Source of the DNA: Chitinophagales bacterium
Lineage (GTDB): Bacteria > Bacteroidota > Bacteroidia > Chitinophagales > JADJOU01
Reading direction: 5' to 3'
DNA length: 64,000 nucleotides
NCBI GenBank assembly: GCA_030832185.1
Contig: JAURJQ010000002.1
Location: 62,001 to 126,000, forward strand
The translations under genes and the position numbers were made by a program. Of the stretch, positions 44,313-54,220 are shown piece after piece. The notes under the pieces are model-generated. The model worked only from the letters and a program-made list of their open reading frames with translations, made no database searches and was not told the origin of the DNA. Every line of letters starts with the position of its first letter. Position 1 is the first letter of the stretch.

Positions 44313-44981
44313 ATGCTAGATAATTTTAAGAAATTTCTGAACGAAGAACAAGACCCTGCTGCAATAGAAAAGGTCAGCGAAAAGCTACGTGGTATTATTA
44401 TGAATGGAGAAATTCTGGAGTACATAGCCGTGCAGAAGAAGCCTGCAGTTAATATTTCTCCGGATTGCGTAGCTCTCACGAATAAGCGCATCATCTTTTG
44501 TCGTCCGAAAAATCTTGGTTTTTCTATGGACTTTTCTGACTATGTATGGAAGGATGTCATCGATTCTAAACTCAAAGAAGAACTTCTAGGAGCTGTTTTC
44601 TCTATCAATACGACTAAGGGCAGTGATAGCTTAGATTATTTACCTAAAGCGCAAGCAAGACGACTATATGCTTTAGCACAGGAGCTGGAGGAGACGCAGC
44701 GTGAGCTCAGAAGACAGATGGAGCTGGAGGAGAAACGAGCCGCTTCGGGTAGTATTCAAGTTCATTCAAGTACTTCGCCCTTAGAGTCGAATCCAACTAT
44801 CACGAGCCCTCTTGTTTACGATTTGCCGCTAGTTATAGAGCAACTAAGTGCAGTAGTAGATGAAAAAAAAGAAGATGATATTACAGCAGCCCTTCTAAAG
44901 TTGAAAGCCCTTTTCGAAAGCCAACTGATATCAAGAGAGGAATATGAAGCCAAAAAAGCTGAGGTTTTGACTAGAATTTAA
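44313..44981 (+). CDS. PH-like domain and SHOCT domain protein
   Basis: A 222-residue soluble protein. Residues about 25-125 resemble a bacterial PH domain (GEILEYIAVQKKPAVNISPDCVALTNKRIIF, VWKDVIDSKLKEELLGAVFSI). A Glu/Arg-rich coiled coil follows (AQELEETQRELRRQMELEEKR), then a polar linker. The C-terminus is a SHOCT motif (ITAALLKLKALFESQLISREEYEAKKAEVL). SHOCT segments often mediate oligomerisation of small or secreted proteins. Function unknown. Followed by a DUF3467 gene after 26 nt. Confidence 0.75.
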   Translation: MLDNFKKFLNEEQDPAAIEKVSEKLRGIIMNGEILEYIAVQKKPAVNISPDCVALTNKRIIFCRPKNLGFSMDFSDYVWKDVIDSKLKEELLGAVFSINTTKGSDSLDYLPKAQARRLYALAQELEETQRELRRQMELEEKRAASGSIQVHSSTSPLESNPTITSPLVYDLPLVIEQLSAVVDEKKEDDITAALLKLKALFESQLISREEYEAKKAEVLTRI

Positions 44982-45007
44982 TTATTATTGAAGAAATATT
45001 TTATACC

Positions 45008-45325
45008 ATGGAAGATCCAAATCAGCAGCAAATAGAAATAGACATATCGCAAGATATGGCCTATGGTGTCTATTCCAATCTAGCTATTATTTCTCACTCA
45101 CCTACAGAGTTTGTTACCGACTTTATTCAGCTTACCCCTAATACGCCTAAGGCCTTTGTGAGATCTAGAGTTATTATGGCACCAGAGAATGCCAAACGAT
45201 TTCTGCGTGCGCTCCAAGATAATGTGAAGCGATATGAAGATAGTTTCGGTAGAATCAAGGATAGTGATACTCCTCCAGTTTACCCTAATACCTTTCAAGG
45301 CGGTGGACCTCCTTCTTCAGTATAG
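45008..45325 (+). CDS. DUF3467 family protein
   Basis: A 105-residue protein matching DUF3467: IEIDISQDMAYGVYSNLAIISHSPTEFVTDFIQLTPN and AFVRSRVIMAPENAKRFLRALQDNVKRYE, with a Pro/Gly-rich tail. The family is small, cytoplasmic and uncharacterised. It is probably co-transcribed with the PH-SHOCT gene. Confidence 0.87.
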   Translation: MEDPNQQQIEIDISQDMAYGVYSNLAIISHSPTEFVTDFIQLTPNTPKAFVRSRVIMAPENAKRFLRALQDNVKRYEDSFGRIKDSDTPPVYPNTFQGGGPPSSV

Positions 45326-45342
45326 TTTAAATTTTAAATGTA

Positions 45343-45402
45343 AAGTTTTAAGTGTTAAGTAGATGATCACAACTTAAAACTTCTAACTCATAACTTAAAA
45401 CT
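45343..45402. repeat. Short inverted/direct repeats of ACTTAAAACTT type
   Basis: AAGTTTTAAGT (45343-45353) pairs perfectly with ACTTAAAACTT (45372-45382), and ACTTAAAACT recurs at 45393-45402. Related AACTTAACACT units lie before purL (about 9585-9607). They probably belong to an AT-rich intergenic repeat family. Confidence 0.55.
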
Positions 45403-45409
45403 AATAAAT

Positions 45410-47452
45410 TTGGTTCACCCTTCTTTTTTATGGGCTTTACTTCTTCTGGTTATTCCAGTTATTGTCCATTTATTCAATCTGAGAAAGTATAAAAAAGAAT
45501 ACTTCTCTAATACGAATCTACTGAGATCTATACTGAGTGAAACCCAAAAAACGTCTAAGCTCAAAAAGCGTTTGTTATTAGTTGCTCGAATGTTCGCTAT
45601 GGTCTTCATTATTCTAGCATTCGTGCAGCCTCTATTTAATAAAAAGCAGCCAGGACAATTTAGCGGACAGCCAATAATAAGTATTTATATAGATAACTCC
45701 TACAGTATGGAAGCCCCTGCCGGTCAACTAAGGGCTATAGAAGATGTCAAGCAGAAAGCGTTAGACATCATAAAATTGACTGAGAACCAAGGAATGTACC
45801 AAGTATTAACGAATGATTTCATTGAGAATCAATTACAGCTCCTGCCATATTCAGAAGCTAAGGAGGCCATTCGTGCGATTCAGATTAGCTCCAATCGAAA
45901 GACAGCGAATGAAATTTGGGATAAACAAATTAAAACAACACAAACTAATACCTCACAGCGCAAGGTATTCTATTGGTTGAGCGATTTTCAGAAAAATCAA
46001 TTCGATAAGATCAATCAAATTGCTGATTTTCCGCTCACGTGTATACCTGTCATACATAATGAAAAGCGAAATGTTTACATCGACTCCGCTTTTATTTATT
46101 CGCCAGTTATCAAACTAAATGAAGATGTAAAAATAATTTATAGGATACATAAATCTAGAGGTGATAAGACTGATAAATCTTTAGTGACTTTGATACTCAA
46201 CGACGCCGTAAAGACTAGAAAAGAATTAGTATGGGGTAATCAGTTTGTCTTAACTGATACCTTGACGATGAAGGTAGTTTCAAAAGATTGGCAGTATTTA
46301 AAACTTAATATTTCAGACCCTTCCATCTCTTTCGATAATGAATATTTCTTTTCATTTTACATAGCACCTAAGCCTTATATATCCATGATCAATGGAGAAG
46401 TGGATCATAAATTTATTGTAAATGCTTTAAAGGCAGATGATAATTTTGAAGTTCATAATTTTCAGAATATTGATTTATCCTTAGAAGAAATAAAAAATTC
46501 GAACCTTATTATTTTAAATCAATTAGCTCAACTAAATCAAGCAGAAAAAATAAATGAATGGTTAAAAGGCAATAAAAATATAGCCATTTTCCTACCTTCA
46601 GATGTATCAATTAATTCCTATAATAAAGCCATGAATACTCTTGGTCTGCAGCCTATATCGGCCTATGAACAGAAATCAGTGCGAATAAAACAATTTAATC
46701 TGCAGGACCCTTTACTTAAGGATGTATTCTCTCAACTAGATAAGCTATCTGACCTTCCTAGTTTTTCCTTTTATTATGGAATGAGTGGTTATTCTAAGCG
46801 CGCTAAGGAGGTTCTTATTTCTTATGATAATGGAGCGCCATTTCTCATTCGGTATAGTAGACTAGGTGAGGGCAGTATCTATTTATTTACGGGATCTATA
46901 GCGGCATCGCAGTCAGATTTTGTCTACAGTTCTATATTTGCTCCTCTTATGTATAAGATGGGGGCAGCTGCATCTAGTTTTCAAGTAAATTCTTATTTTC
47001 TAAGATCTGCTTCGTCTCTTATCTTTCCTATGTCTGAGCAGAATAAGGATCGGGTTTATAGCATTACTGGGAAAAACATCAAAGTCATTCCAACGCAACG
47101 TAGAATAGGAAATCAACTTCACTGTCAACTTCATGAATCTATAACCGAAAGCGGATTTTATAAAGTAGAAAATTTGGCAGGTAAGACTGTATACCAGTTA
47201 GCCCTCAATCATCAGCGAGGTGAGAGCCGCATGGAATTTTTGGAAGCAGGTGAACTGGAGGATGCTTTGGGATATAAAAATCTAGAAGTAGATAACGGAA
47301 ATGCGAGCTATCTAAATAATTTAAAATCCATTACAGGTATAAATCTGTGGAAGATTTGGGTGTTATTAGCTCTTTTATTTTTAGTACTAGAAATGGTTAT
47401 CGTTTTATTCTGGGATAAAGCTAACCAATTGACCAAACCTAATAATCAATAG
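45410..47452 (+). CDS. BatA-domain (aerotolerance N-terminal) membrane protein
   Basis: A 680-residue membrane protein opening with the TIGR02226/BatA-type N-terminus VHPSFLWALLLLVIPVIVHL and NLRKYKKEYFSNTNLLRSI, then a second helix (LLLVARMFAMVFIILAFVQPLF). A von Willebrand-type region begins at IISIYIDNSYSME, with the MIDAS-like D-x-S-x-S. A long periplasmic-like middle follows, and a final helix (IWVLLALLFLVLEMVIVLFW). Such proteins occur in Bacteroidota near MoxR/Bat genes, but none are adjacent. TTG start; no upstream ATG in frame. A related architecture recurs at 59.6 kb. Confidence 0.8.
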   Translation: MVHPSFLWALLLLVIPVIVHLFNLRKYKKEYFSNTNLLRSILSETQKTSKLKKRLLLVARMFAMVFIILAFVQPLFNKKQPGQFSGQPIISIYIDNSYSMEAPAGQLRAIEDVKQKALDIIKLTENQGMYQVLTNDFIENQLQLLPYSEAKEAIRAIQISSNRKTANEIWDKQIKTTQTNTSQRKVFYWLSDFQKNQFDKINQIADFPLTCIPVIHNEKRNVYIDSAFIYSPVIKLNEDVKIIYRIHKSRGDKTDKSLVTLILNDAVKTRKELVWGNQFVLTDTLTMKVVSKDWQYLKLNISDPSISFDNEYFFSFYIAPKPYISMINGEVDHKFIVNALKADDNFEVHNFQNIDLSLEEIKNSNLIILNQLAQLNQAEKINEWLKGNKNIAIFLPSDVSINSYNKAMNTLGLQPISAYEQKSVRIKQFNLQDPLLKDVFSQLDKLSDLPSFSFYYGMSGYSKRAKEVLISYDNGAPFLIRYSRLGEGSIYLFTGSIAASQSDFVYSSIFAPLMYKMGAAASSFQVNSYFLRSASSLIFPMSEQNKDRVYSITGKNIKVIPTQRRIGNQLHCQLHESITESGFYKVENLAGKTVYQLALNHQRGESRMEFLEAGELEDALGYKNLEVDNGNASYLNNLKSITGINLWKIWVLLALLFLVLEMVIVLFWDKANQLTKPNNQ

Positions 47453-47469
47453 TGGTTTAAATTATTCAT

Positions 47470-48693
47470 GTGAAAGTAATCCTCTATATAGCTTCTAGAT
47501 ATTTGTTTTTTAAAAATAAAAGACAAGCAATCAATTTATTGAGCCTTATTACCATGTTTGCTATGGCCTGTGGTTCTGGAGCACTAATCATCATCCTTTC
47601 TACCTTCAATGGCTTTGAAAATCTTTCGATGAGTCTACAAGAAAGTTTTCAGCCCGATCTTACCGTTAGCCCTAAAAAAAATAAACAATTCGAGGCATCA
47701 GAGGAACTTTATCAGCAATTAAAAGCTCATCCTAATATAGAGTCTATATCCTTGGTATATGAAGACAAGGTCTATGTGAAGTATATGGGCAAAGATATTC
47801 TAGCTACAATGAAGGGTGTAGATGCGTCTTATTTTCAGACTAATGAAGTGAAAGATTATATTATAGCCGGTGATACTGTTTTGGAAAATGAAGAATATAG
47901 TTTTGCTCTAATAGGGCTGGGATTGGCGCAGAAGCTAGATATCAATCTTAATAATCAATTCGAGCAGTTAGAGTTATTTAGTCCAAAGACATCATCTGCT
48001 AGTAGTTCGATGACCGATAATTTCGATCGGTCTTACATTACACCAGGTGGAATATTTAGTGTATATCAAGACTATGATGACAAGTATATCATCGCTCCAT
48101 TATCTTTCGTACAATATCTAAAATCAGCAAGTGAGAATCAGGTCACCGCATTAGAGCTCAAAATAAAAAATCCATCTATCACATCTACCAAAGAAGTTAT
48201 TAAAAGTATAGTAGGTGATGGTTTTTATGTCAAAAATAAGCGAGAACTTAACGAGACTTTCTACAAAATCTCACAGATAGAAAAATTAGTGACCTTGTTT
48301 ATTTTGGTATTTGTCTTAGCTATTTTGTCCTTCAATTTTATAGGTTCGCTTACCATGCATATCATCGAGAAAGAGGAAGATATTCGAATGCTTCATTATT
48401 TAGGTCTCAAGTCTAATCAGATTTTCTCACTCTATATGTTCTATGGTATCTTCCAAGGGCTACTAGGGGGTATCATTGGCTTGATTTTTGGGTTAGTCAT
48501 ATGTGCAGTTCAATTCACCTTCGGCATAGTTAGCATGCCGGGTTCGGGTACCTTCGTAGTGCATTCCTATCCTGTGATGATTTACGGCTCGGACATAGCC
48601 TATATCTTAGGCATTATTTTCACTGTTTCTGCCTTGGCATCTGTTTTCCCTGCTCTGAGAGCAAAGAATTCGATAGCGGTAAACCAAAAATAA
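47470..48693 (+). CDS. FtsX-like ABC transporter permease (LolC/LolE type)
   Basis: A 407-residue inner-membrane protein: one N-terminal helix (AINLLSLITMFAMACGSGALIII), a large periplasmic domain (about 50-270) and three C-terminal helices with the FtsX-domain signature MHIIEKEEDIRMLHYLGLKSNQIF. The topology matches LolC/LolE, which release lipoproteins from the inner membrane, but MacB-type permeases share it. No ATPase is adjacent. GTG start, 17 nt after the BatA-like gene, so co-transcription is likely. Confidence 0.84.
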   Translation: MKVILYIASRYLFFKNKRQAINLLSLITMFAMACGSGALIIILSTFNGFENLSMSLQESFQPDLTVSPKKNKQFEASEELYQQLKAHPNIESISLVYEDKVYVKYMGKDILATMKGVDASYFQTNEVKDYIIAGDTVLENEEYSFALIGLGLAQKLDINLNNQFEQLELFSPKTSSASSSMTDNFDRSYITPGGIFSVYQDYDDKYIIAPLSFVQYLKSASENQVTALELKIKNPSITSTKEVIKSIVGDGFYVKNKRELNETFYKISQIEKLVTLFILVFVLAILSFNFIGSLTMHIIEKEEDIRMLHYLGLKSNQIFSLYMFYGIFQGLLGGIIGLIFGLVICAVQFTFGIVSMPGSGTFVVHSYPVMIYGSDIAYILGIIFTVSALASVFPALRAKNSIAVNQK

Positions 48694-48818
48694 CAAGTTA
48701 TTCACTCTTAGTAGCTAGTTGATCGGTAAAGCCTATCAGCTAACCTTTGCTTCATTCTAGTTATAATGATTTTAGCCATTAATAGCTATACCAAAAGTAT
48801 ATTAAGTATTTCCTCATA

Positions 48819-48849
48819 AAAAAATGCTATCCATAGGATAGCATTTTTT
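48819..48849. terminator. Bidirectional terminator between convergent permease and PPIase genes
   Basis: A perfect stem AAAAATGCTATCC / GGATAGCATTTTT with a 3-nt loop has A and T runs on both sides, so it can serve both strands. Confidence 0.88.
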
Positions 48850-48867
48850 AATCTGTTATGAGAAAAT

Positions 48868-50976
48868 TTAGAATACGTTGATTCTATTGTCATCCATGCG
48901 GAACCTATTGAGAATGGCTTCAAATAGTCCTCTTACTTCTTTAAATCCTTGATTTAATTGAGTCTTGGTTTGTAGTTCTTCTGCTGGTCCCATGTTGGAA
49001 GGATTAACTTTTGTAGTCATGATACAAAACACAGCCCCAGTTCCTTTGATAGGTTTTGATAGTTGGTTTGCCTTCAGACCAGAGGCTACCGTTACTACAG
49101 CCGGCTCGGGCATAGCGCCTAGTGCCGACTTGCCATAACTAAAATTCATAGAGGTATCTACAGAGACTTTGTTTTTAGCGGCAATTTCCTCCAAGGTTTT
49201 ACCACTCATCTTAGCAGCTATCATTTTAAATGCTTTTTCATTTCGCACCATAGGAGTTATTTCTGCTTCAATATCTTCTAGCTTGATGTCTTCTCTAGAT
49301 CTAGATCCAAGATTTCCACAGTAGACATAATTATTGCCTATTTGAATCATGCTCGACACCTCTCCACTCTTAGAGTTAAATGCCCATCGAATAGCTTCTT
49401 TAGGATTACCATCGGTTCCTTCTAGGGTTTTAGTTTCTTTATTTACATAGGTCGTTTTGAATTTTACCTCAGGGTAATTTTTCGCTACTTTTTCAATTTG
49501 CTTGGCATTCGTGCATTTCTGTATAAACTGCATAGCTTTGCTCAATATAGCCTGCTGAGTTTCATTAGAAGGAACATATGGCATGGATATTTCACCTATT
49601 TGGACCGCAGGTATTCTTGCAGGGAAATTTAATACCTTGACTATTTTAATGGCACCTTCTTTTTCTGCTATGGTTTTGAAATGTCTGGTGGTAGCTCCGT
49701 GCCAAAATATCTCTGGGTTCAGACTTTTATCCGCTCTAGCCAATACTATAGGAGGACTTTGACCTCTATCCGCAGAGTATTTTGCTGCTATTTGATCGAA
49801 ATCCATATTTAATGTATCTACCATTTTAAATATACTGTCTATGAGTTTATATCGCTGCATTTGAGCCTCTTGTGTTTTGACATCTTGAAATGATATAGTG
49901 ATAGTTTTTACTAGTACAGAGTCCGCTATATTTTTCTTACTGAGCACTCTAAATGCTTTTACATTATCCTTGTCAATATAAGGACCTACTATAGCACGTG
50001 GCGCTGCAGCAAACATTTCAGAAATACGCGGATTATCTCCTAGCTGATCAGCAGAGTAGAAATTAGTATTATATCCACCATTATCACCATAGGCTCTGAA
50101 AAATGAGGTGTCGTTTGTAGCTGTCCTCATTTCCTCTATTCGCGCATTAATTTTGGTGAAAATCTGCGCTGAGTCATTAAGGGATGGCTTGAGATCAAAG
50201 GAAGCTACAGCTACCTGCACGGTAGGAACCAGTGCTGTAAATTTATATTTATTCTTATCAAAGTATTCTTCCAGCTCACTTTTTTCACATTTTATTTTTT
50301 CTACATCTATAGTACTGTATGGCACTGCCACATATTTTATGTCAGTACTCGTGCCGAATAGCTTAATGTCATAATCGCTTTGCCACTTGGGTACATAGAG
50401 CGCATTTTCTACTATTTGATTAAATTTATTTACTTTTCTATTCTCAAGGATTTCTTCCGCAAAAGCATTCCACTGTCTTAGTCTGGTACCCGGAGGAGTG
50501 CCTGGTTCGTCTTGATTGATAGTCTTGAGAAAATTCTCTAAAGCCATAGGGTCAAACTGTCCCATTTGATTTTTAAAAGCGGGTATCTGCATAAATGCCG
50601 GGTCTATATTTTGCCCTCTAGTTATTTCTATAATTTCCTTGTCAGAAATCGTTATACCAAGATCAGATAACATTTTTGTTATTGTGTTTTTCTTGACAAA
50701 CTGTGAGAATATCTGATCTCTTAGTTGGTTAGATTCTTCTTCAGTCAAGGATTGACCACCTTTTTGTGCTTTCATCTCAGCTTCTCTCTTGTCATAATCT
50801 TTTCTATAATCATCGTATTCTAGGGTCTCTCCGTTTATCTTACCTATATAATTATCTCGGGCAGTCATATTGCTGAGATTCGGACTGATATCCTGATATA
50901 AAAAGGCTATGATACAGAAGCCGATAATCCCAAAGATGATGTAAGCTCTTTTTTGAATGGTGGAAATAATTTTCAT
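48868..50976 (-). CDS. Peptidyl-prolyl isomerase, SurA/PpiD-like
   Basis: A 702-residue protein with one N-terminal membrane anchor (AYIIFGIIGFCIIAFLY) and a periplasmic body. A SurA_N_3-like chaperone region follows (GKINGETLEYDDYRKDYDKREAEMKAQKGGQ, LTEEESNQLRDQIFSQFVKKNTI). Central parvulin-type segments are divergent (VKTITISFQDVKTQEAQM, FDQIAAKYSADRGQSPP), and a second parvulin-like region lies near residue 500. The topology and length match PpiD, a folding factor for exported proteins. Whether the isomerase site is active is unclear. It is a single gene on the minus strand. Confidence 0.85.
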   Translation of the reverse strand: MKIISTIQKRAYIIFGIIGFCIIAFLYQDISPNLSNMTARDNYIGKINGETLEYDDYRKDYDKREAEMKAQKGGQSLTEEESNQLRDQIFSQFVKKNTITKMLSDLGITISDKEIIEITRGQNIDPAFMQIPAFKNQMGQFDPMALENFLKTINQDEPGTPPGTRLRQWNAFAEEILENRKVNKFNQIVENALYVPKWQSDYDIKLFGTSTDIKYVAVPYSTIDVEKIKCEKSELEEYFDKNKYKFTALVPTVQVAVASFDLKPSLNDSAQIFTKINARIEEMRTATNDTSFFRAYGDNGGYNTNFYSADQLGDNPRISEMFAAAPRAIVGPYIDKDNVKAFRVLSKKNIADSVLVKTITISFQDVKTQEAQMQRYKLIDSIFKMVDTLNMDFDQIAAKYSADRGQSPPIVLARADKSLNPEIFWHGATTRHFKTIAEKEGAIKIVKVLNFPARIPAVQIGEISMPYVPSNETQQAILSKAMQFIQKCTNAKQIEKVAKNYPEVKFKTTYVNKETKTLEGTDGNPKEAIRWAFNSKSGEVSSMIQIGNNYVYCGNLGSRSREDIKLEDIEAEITPMVRNEKAFKMIAAKMSGKTLEEIAAKNKVSVDTSMNFSYGKSALGAMPEPAVVTVASGLKANQLSKPIKGTGAVFCIMTTKVNPSNMGPAEELQTKTQLNQGFKEVRGLFEAILNRFRMDDNRINVF

Positions 50977-51073
50977 TTTATTATACTTTTTCTTTTATTA
51001 TTTTTATTTTTCGGGAAATCAGAACTTTAGAGGAAATAATTGACTACAAAGTCCTGATATTTCAATAGAATCG

Positions 51074-51081
51074 CAAATATA
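51074..51081 (-). promoter_or_regulatory. Putative -7 element for the PPIase gene
   Basis: Plus-strand CAAATATA reads TATATTTG on the minus strand, matching TAnnTTTG, about 98 nt upstream of the start codon. Confidence 0.4.
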
Positions 51082-51122
51082 CAGGAAAAAATTTATTTCG
51101 TCATTATAATGCAAATGCTTGA

Positions 51123-51848
51123 TTATGTATGAGATAGTGCTTTATTTGTTTGAGTCCTTATTTGTTCAATCTTCTCTATAGAATACCTCCTCCCATCTAT
51201 ACTATAAACAGGCACTATGCCGCGAATGGCACTAGATATAAAGCAAGACTCAACTTGATTTAGTTCATTTAAATACAAGCTCTTTTCCTCTATTGCCATA
51301 TTTTGAGTAAGAAATCTTCTAAATACTCCGTTTACAGCTCCTGAACTTAGTGGAGGGGTGTAGACTTTCCCATTTATGATATAAAAAAAATTTGAAAATG
51401 AAGTTTCTACCACCTCTCCATGCTTATTTAAGATGATGGATTGGGAGGCTGAAGATTGCAGCGCGAAATTTATAGAGTCCTCATAAAGCGATTTATTGTA
51501 TTGCTTCCATTGCCCTAGTTTATTTATAGGTTTGGTGTAGTCTGGATAGATAACTAAGGCTATCGGTGGATAATTATTAAAGTGGAATGGGCGGGTAGCT
51601 TTAGTTTCAATTATATCTATTGATAGAGTTGATTCTCTAATTGCGAATTGTAAACGGAGCTTTTGTTCCTCTTCTTTTTGATATAAAGCTGTCTCTAATC
51701 TTGATCTCAAACTATCGATGTCAAAATCTATTTTTAAATTCAAATGATTACCTAGTTCTGAAATACGCTGAAAGTGCAGTGCTAGAAATGGAAATTCTGA
51801 ATTGTGGTAAAGAATAGATTCAAAAAAATAAGACGGGTTCGGGTTCAT
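51123..51848 (-). CDS. Aminotransferase class IV (PabC/branched-chain type)
   Basis: From MNPNPSYFFESILYHNSEF the protein has 241 residues, the size of 4-amino-4-deoxychorismate lyase. The PLP-lysine region is KQYNKSLYEDSINFA, followed by IILNKHGEVVETSFSNFFYI and TPPLSSGAVNGVFRRFL, all typical of fold type IV. It could be PabC (folate synthesis) or a D/branched-chain aminotransferase; sequence alone does not decide. The track start at 51887 is less family-like. Either start overlaps the upstream O-antigen ligase gene (by 29 nt with this one), showing coupled translation. Confidence 0.8.
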   Translation of the reverse strand: MNPNPSYFFESILYHNSEFPFLALHFQRISELGNHLNLKIDFDIDSLRSRLETALYQKEEEQKLRLQFAIRESTLSIDIIETKATRPFHFNNYPPIALVIYPDYTKPINKLGQWKQYNKSLYEDSINFALQSSASQSIILNKHGEVVETSFSNFFYIINGKVYTPPLSSGAVNGVFRRFLTQNMAIEEKSLYLNELNQVESCFISSAIRGIVPVYSIDGRRYSIEKIEQIRTQTNKALSHT

Positions 51849-53283
51849 TTTCTTTAGAAAGAGATTGTAATCTGACAAGAAGTGCAAGAAAGATGAAAAA
51901 TAAAGACCCGTTTTTACTCGTTTCTATCAAATCATTAAAAAATAATATGACTATAAATATACCTACAATAGCTGCGAGAGCTATCATAAAGGAACGAATA
52001 TATGGAGATGCGGATGAATCATAAACCTGCTGAATATAATAGAGCACTAAACCGATGAATATGACAAATAAAATGAGGCCCACCAGTCCCTGCTCAGCCA
52101 AAAGTAACCAGAAATAGTTATGGCAGGACAGTTGCAAAGGATTGTCGCTCACCCATGTTTTAAAGTACATCACAGAGTATGGTTTGTAGGTGCTTGGGAA
52201 ATTATTAGGACCATAACCCGCTATAGGTCGTTCTTGATACATTCTAAAAACACTGATCCACATATTGAGCCGCTCCATACTAGAGGCATCTTTGCCATAA
52301 AATGTCGAGATCAAATGGTCTTTAAACTCATCGTGCATCACTGTAGTATTATAGTCAGGTGCTAGTCTAAGGTAAAAATAATCATAGGAAAAAACGAATA
52401 AAACGCTTATGATGACCATGACGGCTAGGATATAACCAAGCACTAATTTCTTAATTTTTAATAGAAAAACTAAAGCTAAGCCGCCAAGAATAGCTAGATA
52501 ACATGCTCTAGTGTAAGAAAAATATATAGCTATAAGCAGAAAGGGAATAGAGCCGCTGAGAACTAATCGTGGTATCGAGCCCTTAGTATACCAACTCCTA
52601 GCAATATATACGAGAGGTAATATCAAGGTCATGGTAGTTGCATAAATCACATGATTGTCATAAAAGGGAAGGGAATATTCATTGGTAAATTCAAAACTAA
52701 AATCTCCTAGCACGGTGCGCACAAAACTATAAATGGCCGTGAGCATAATAGGAATATATAGCATCCAAAATAATTTTTTGAAATCCCTAAATCCCCTCAT
52801 CATATAGAAAGTTAAAATAAAAAAAGAAGTAATATACCATATTTTGGCTAGTATATACTTGAAGGAGATGACAAAATGAACGGCCTGTAAGGATGCTATA
52901 AACGACCATATCCATAGAATAGCTAATCCCCAGGTGAGTTTATGGTTCCATAAGAAATTAAGTTGTTTAGGTCTGCAGATCAGCCACAATATCCAGAAAA
53001 TTGCGGTTAGTCCTATACTAATGAATTCTGTAGGAAAATCAGTAGACAATTGTTTATTAAAATCGAAAGTAACTGAGCATGCAATGCTAAATATAAGTAT
53101 CCAATACAAAAATCGGACATGATAAAAAATAATAAATAAAAACAATATCGCAAATGGAATGACTCCTATCCAAAATTTTTCTAGATAAATACCTCCTAAT
53201 AAAAATGGAATGAAAAATAAGAACAAACCATATAATATAGCCCGCTCATGGATTGTTTTTAAGCTCTGTACAAGGCTATTCAA
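51820..53283 (-). CDS. O-antigen ligase family membrane protein (Wzy_C)
   Basis: A 487-residue protein with about 11 to 12 membrane helices and the Wzy_C periplasmic loop (RLNMWISVFRMYQERPIAGYGPNNFP, then CHNYFWLLLAEQGLVGLILF). Members either ligate O-polysaccharide to lipid A core or polymerise repeat units. It is 3 nt from the Wzz-like gene upstream, so the two form one export/assembly unit. No glycosyltransferases are present in the window, so the polysaccharide cluster is not local. Confidence 0.87.
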   Translation of the reverse strand: MNSLVQSLKTIHERAILYGLFLFFIPFLLGGIYLEKFWIGVIPFAILFLFIIFYHVRFLYWILIFSIACSVTFDFNKQLSTDFPTEFISIGLTAIFWILWLICRPKQLNFLWNHKLTWGLAILWIWSFIASLQAVHFVISFKYILAKIWYITSFFILTFYMMRGFRDFKKLFWMLYIPIMLTAIYSFVRTVLGDFSFEFTNEYSLPFYDNHVIYATTMTLILPLVYIARSWYTKGSIPRLVLSGSIPFLLIAIYFSYTRACYLAILGGLALVFLLKIKKLVLGYILAVMVIISVLFVFSYDYFYLRLAPDYNTTVMHDEFKDHLISTFYGKDASSMERLNMWISVFRMYQERPIAGYGPNNFPSTYKPYSVMYFKTWVSDNPLQLSCHNYFWLLLAEQGLVGLILFVIFIGLVLYYIQQVYDSSASPYIRSFMIALAAIVGIFIVILFFNDLIETSKNGSLFFIFLALLVRLQSLSKENEPEPVLFF

Positions 53284-53286
53284 TGC

Positions 53287-54141
53287 TTATAGTGATTTTC
53301 GAATATAAGATATTTGATTAACTACTACCGCAGTGAGGAGTGAAAAGAAAAATCCTCCCAATATGGACAAGGCCACAATGAGCCAGCGCACTGGTTTTGT
53401 TTTTTTCTCTGAGGCGGCTGCTTTTTCTAGGATAGTAATCGACGAAAACTTATCATTATTAGATACTTTGTACTGCGTCAGTGCTTCACTGAGTTGCTTA
53501 ATCTCAGAGGTTAGATTGTCTTTATTAGCAGGACTAGAAGCAGAGGAGAGTTCGTTATTTTTATTCTTAAGCTCCACTTCTAGCATTTTGATAATTTTAG
53601 TTTTACCTTCTGTAACTGGTTTGGTAGCTATTTCATCAATCTTAGTAGCGATATCGTTTACCATTTGAGCGCACTTTTCCTTATCAGTATCCAAAAGTGT
53701 TATTTCTATAGCATCTTTATCATTTTTGAGCGCATGGTAGTTATCAAGAAATTCCTCTTTGACCTTCGTGAATAGGTATTTTTCATCTGCTTTATATTTA
53801 TAATGCGTTTTGAGATCATATTTATTTATAATATAGTCTATGACCTCTGATGAATTCGCTACCTGTAATATTCTGCTTGCATCATATTTATTCCCAAAAT
53901 ATGAAAACTCCGCTTGGCCTTGCTGCTGCCCAAATATCATATTCCTATCTGCCATAGTCATACTGATAGGGTAGAGTATCGTTCTAGATTTAAAGTATTC
54001 TGGCAAAATCAAGGAAACGATAATGGATAAAAGACCACAAGCTAGGGTAAAAAAGAAGATTTGCTTTTTAAATCGGCTCCATATTCTGACTAAATCTATC
54101 AGCTGGTAATCATGAAGAGGCCTTAAATTAGGTTGATCCAT
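53287..54141 (-). CDS. Wzz/GumC-type polysaccharide chain-length protein
   Basis: A 284-residue protein with an N-terminal helix (KKQIFFFTLACGLLSIIVSLIL) followed by PEYFKSRTILYPIS, an extended periplasmic helical region (KVKEEFLDNYHALKND, KMLEVELKNKNNELSS) and a C-terminal helix (WLIVALSILGGFFFSLLTAVVV). This is the co-polymerase topology that sets polysaccharide length. There is no fused tyrosine kinase. First gene of the unit with the O-antigen ligase. Confidence 0.85.
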   Translation of the reverse strand: MDQPNLRPLHDYQLIDLVRIWSRFKKQIFFFTLACGLLSIIVSLILPEYFKSRTILYPISMTMADRNMIFGQQQGQAEFSYFGNKYDASRILQVANSSEVIDYIINKYDLKTHYKYKADEKYLFTKVKEEFLDNYHALKNDKDAIEITLLDTDKEKCAQMVNDIATKIDEIATKPVTEGKTKIIKMLEVELKNKNNELSSASSPANKDNLTSEIKQLSEALTQYKVSNNDKFSSITILEKAAASEKKTKPVRWLIVALSILGGFFFSLLTAVVVNQISYIRKSL

Positions 54142-54220
54142 TTTTTGTTTTTTTTATTAGAATGAAAAGAAAACGAATATAGAGGAATATTATTTTGAAT
54201 GTGCTAAAATGATAAGCGAA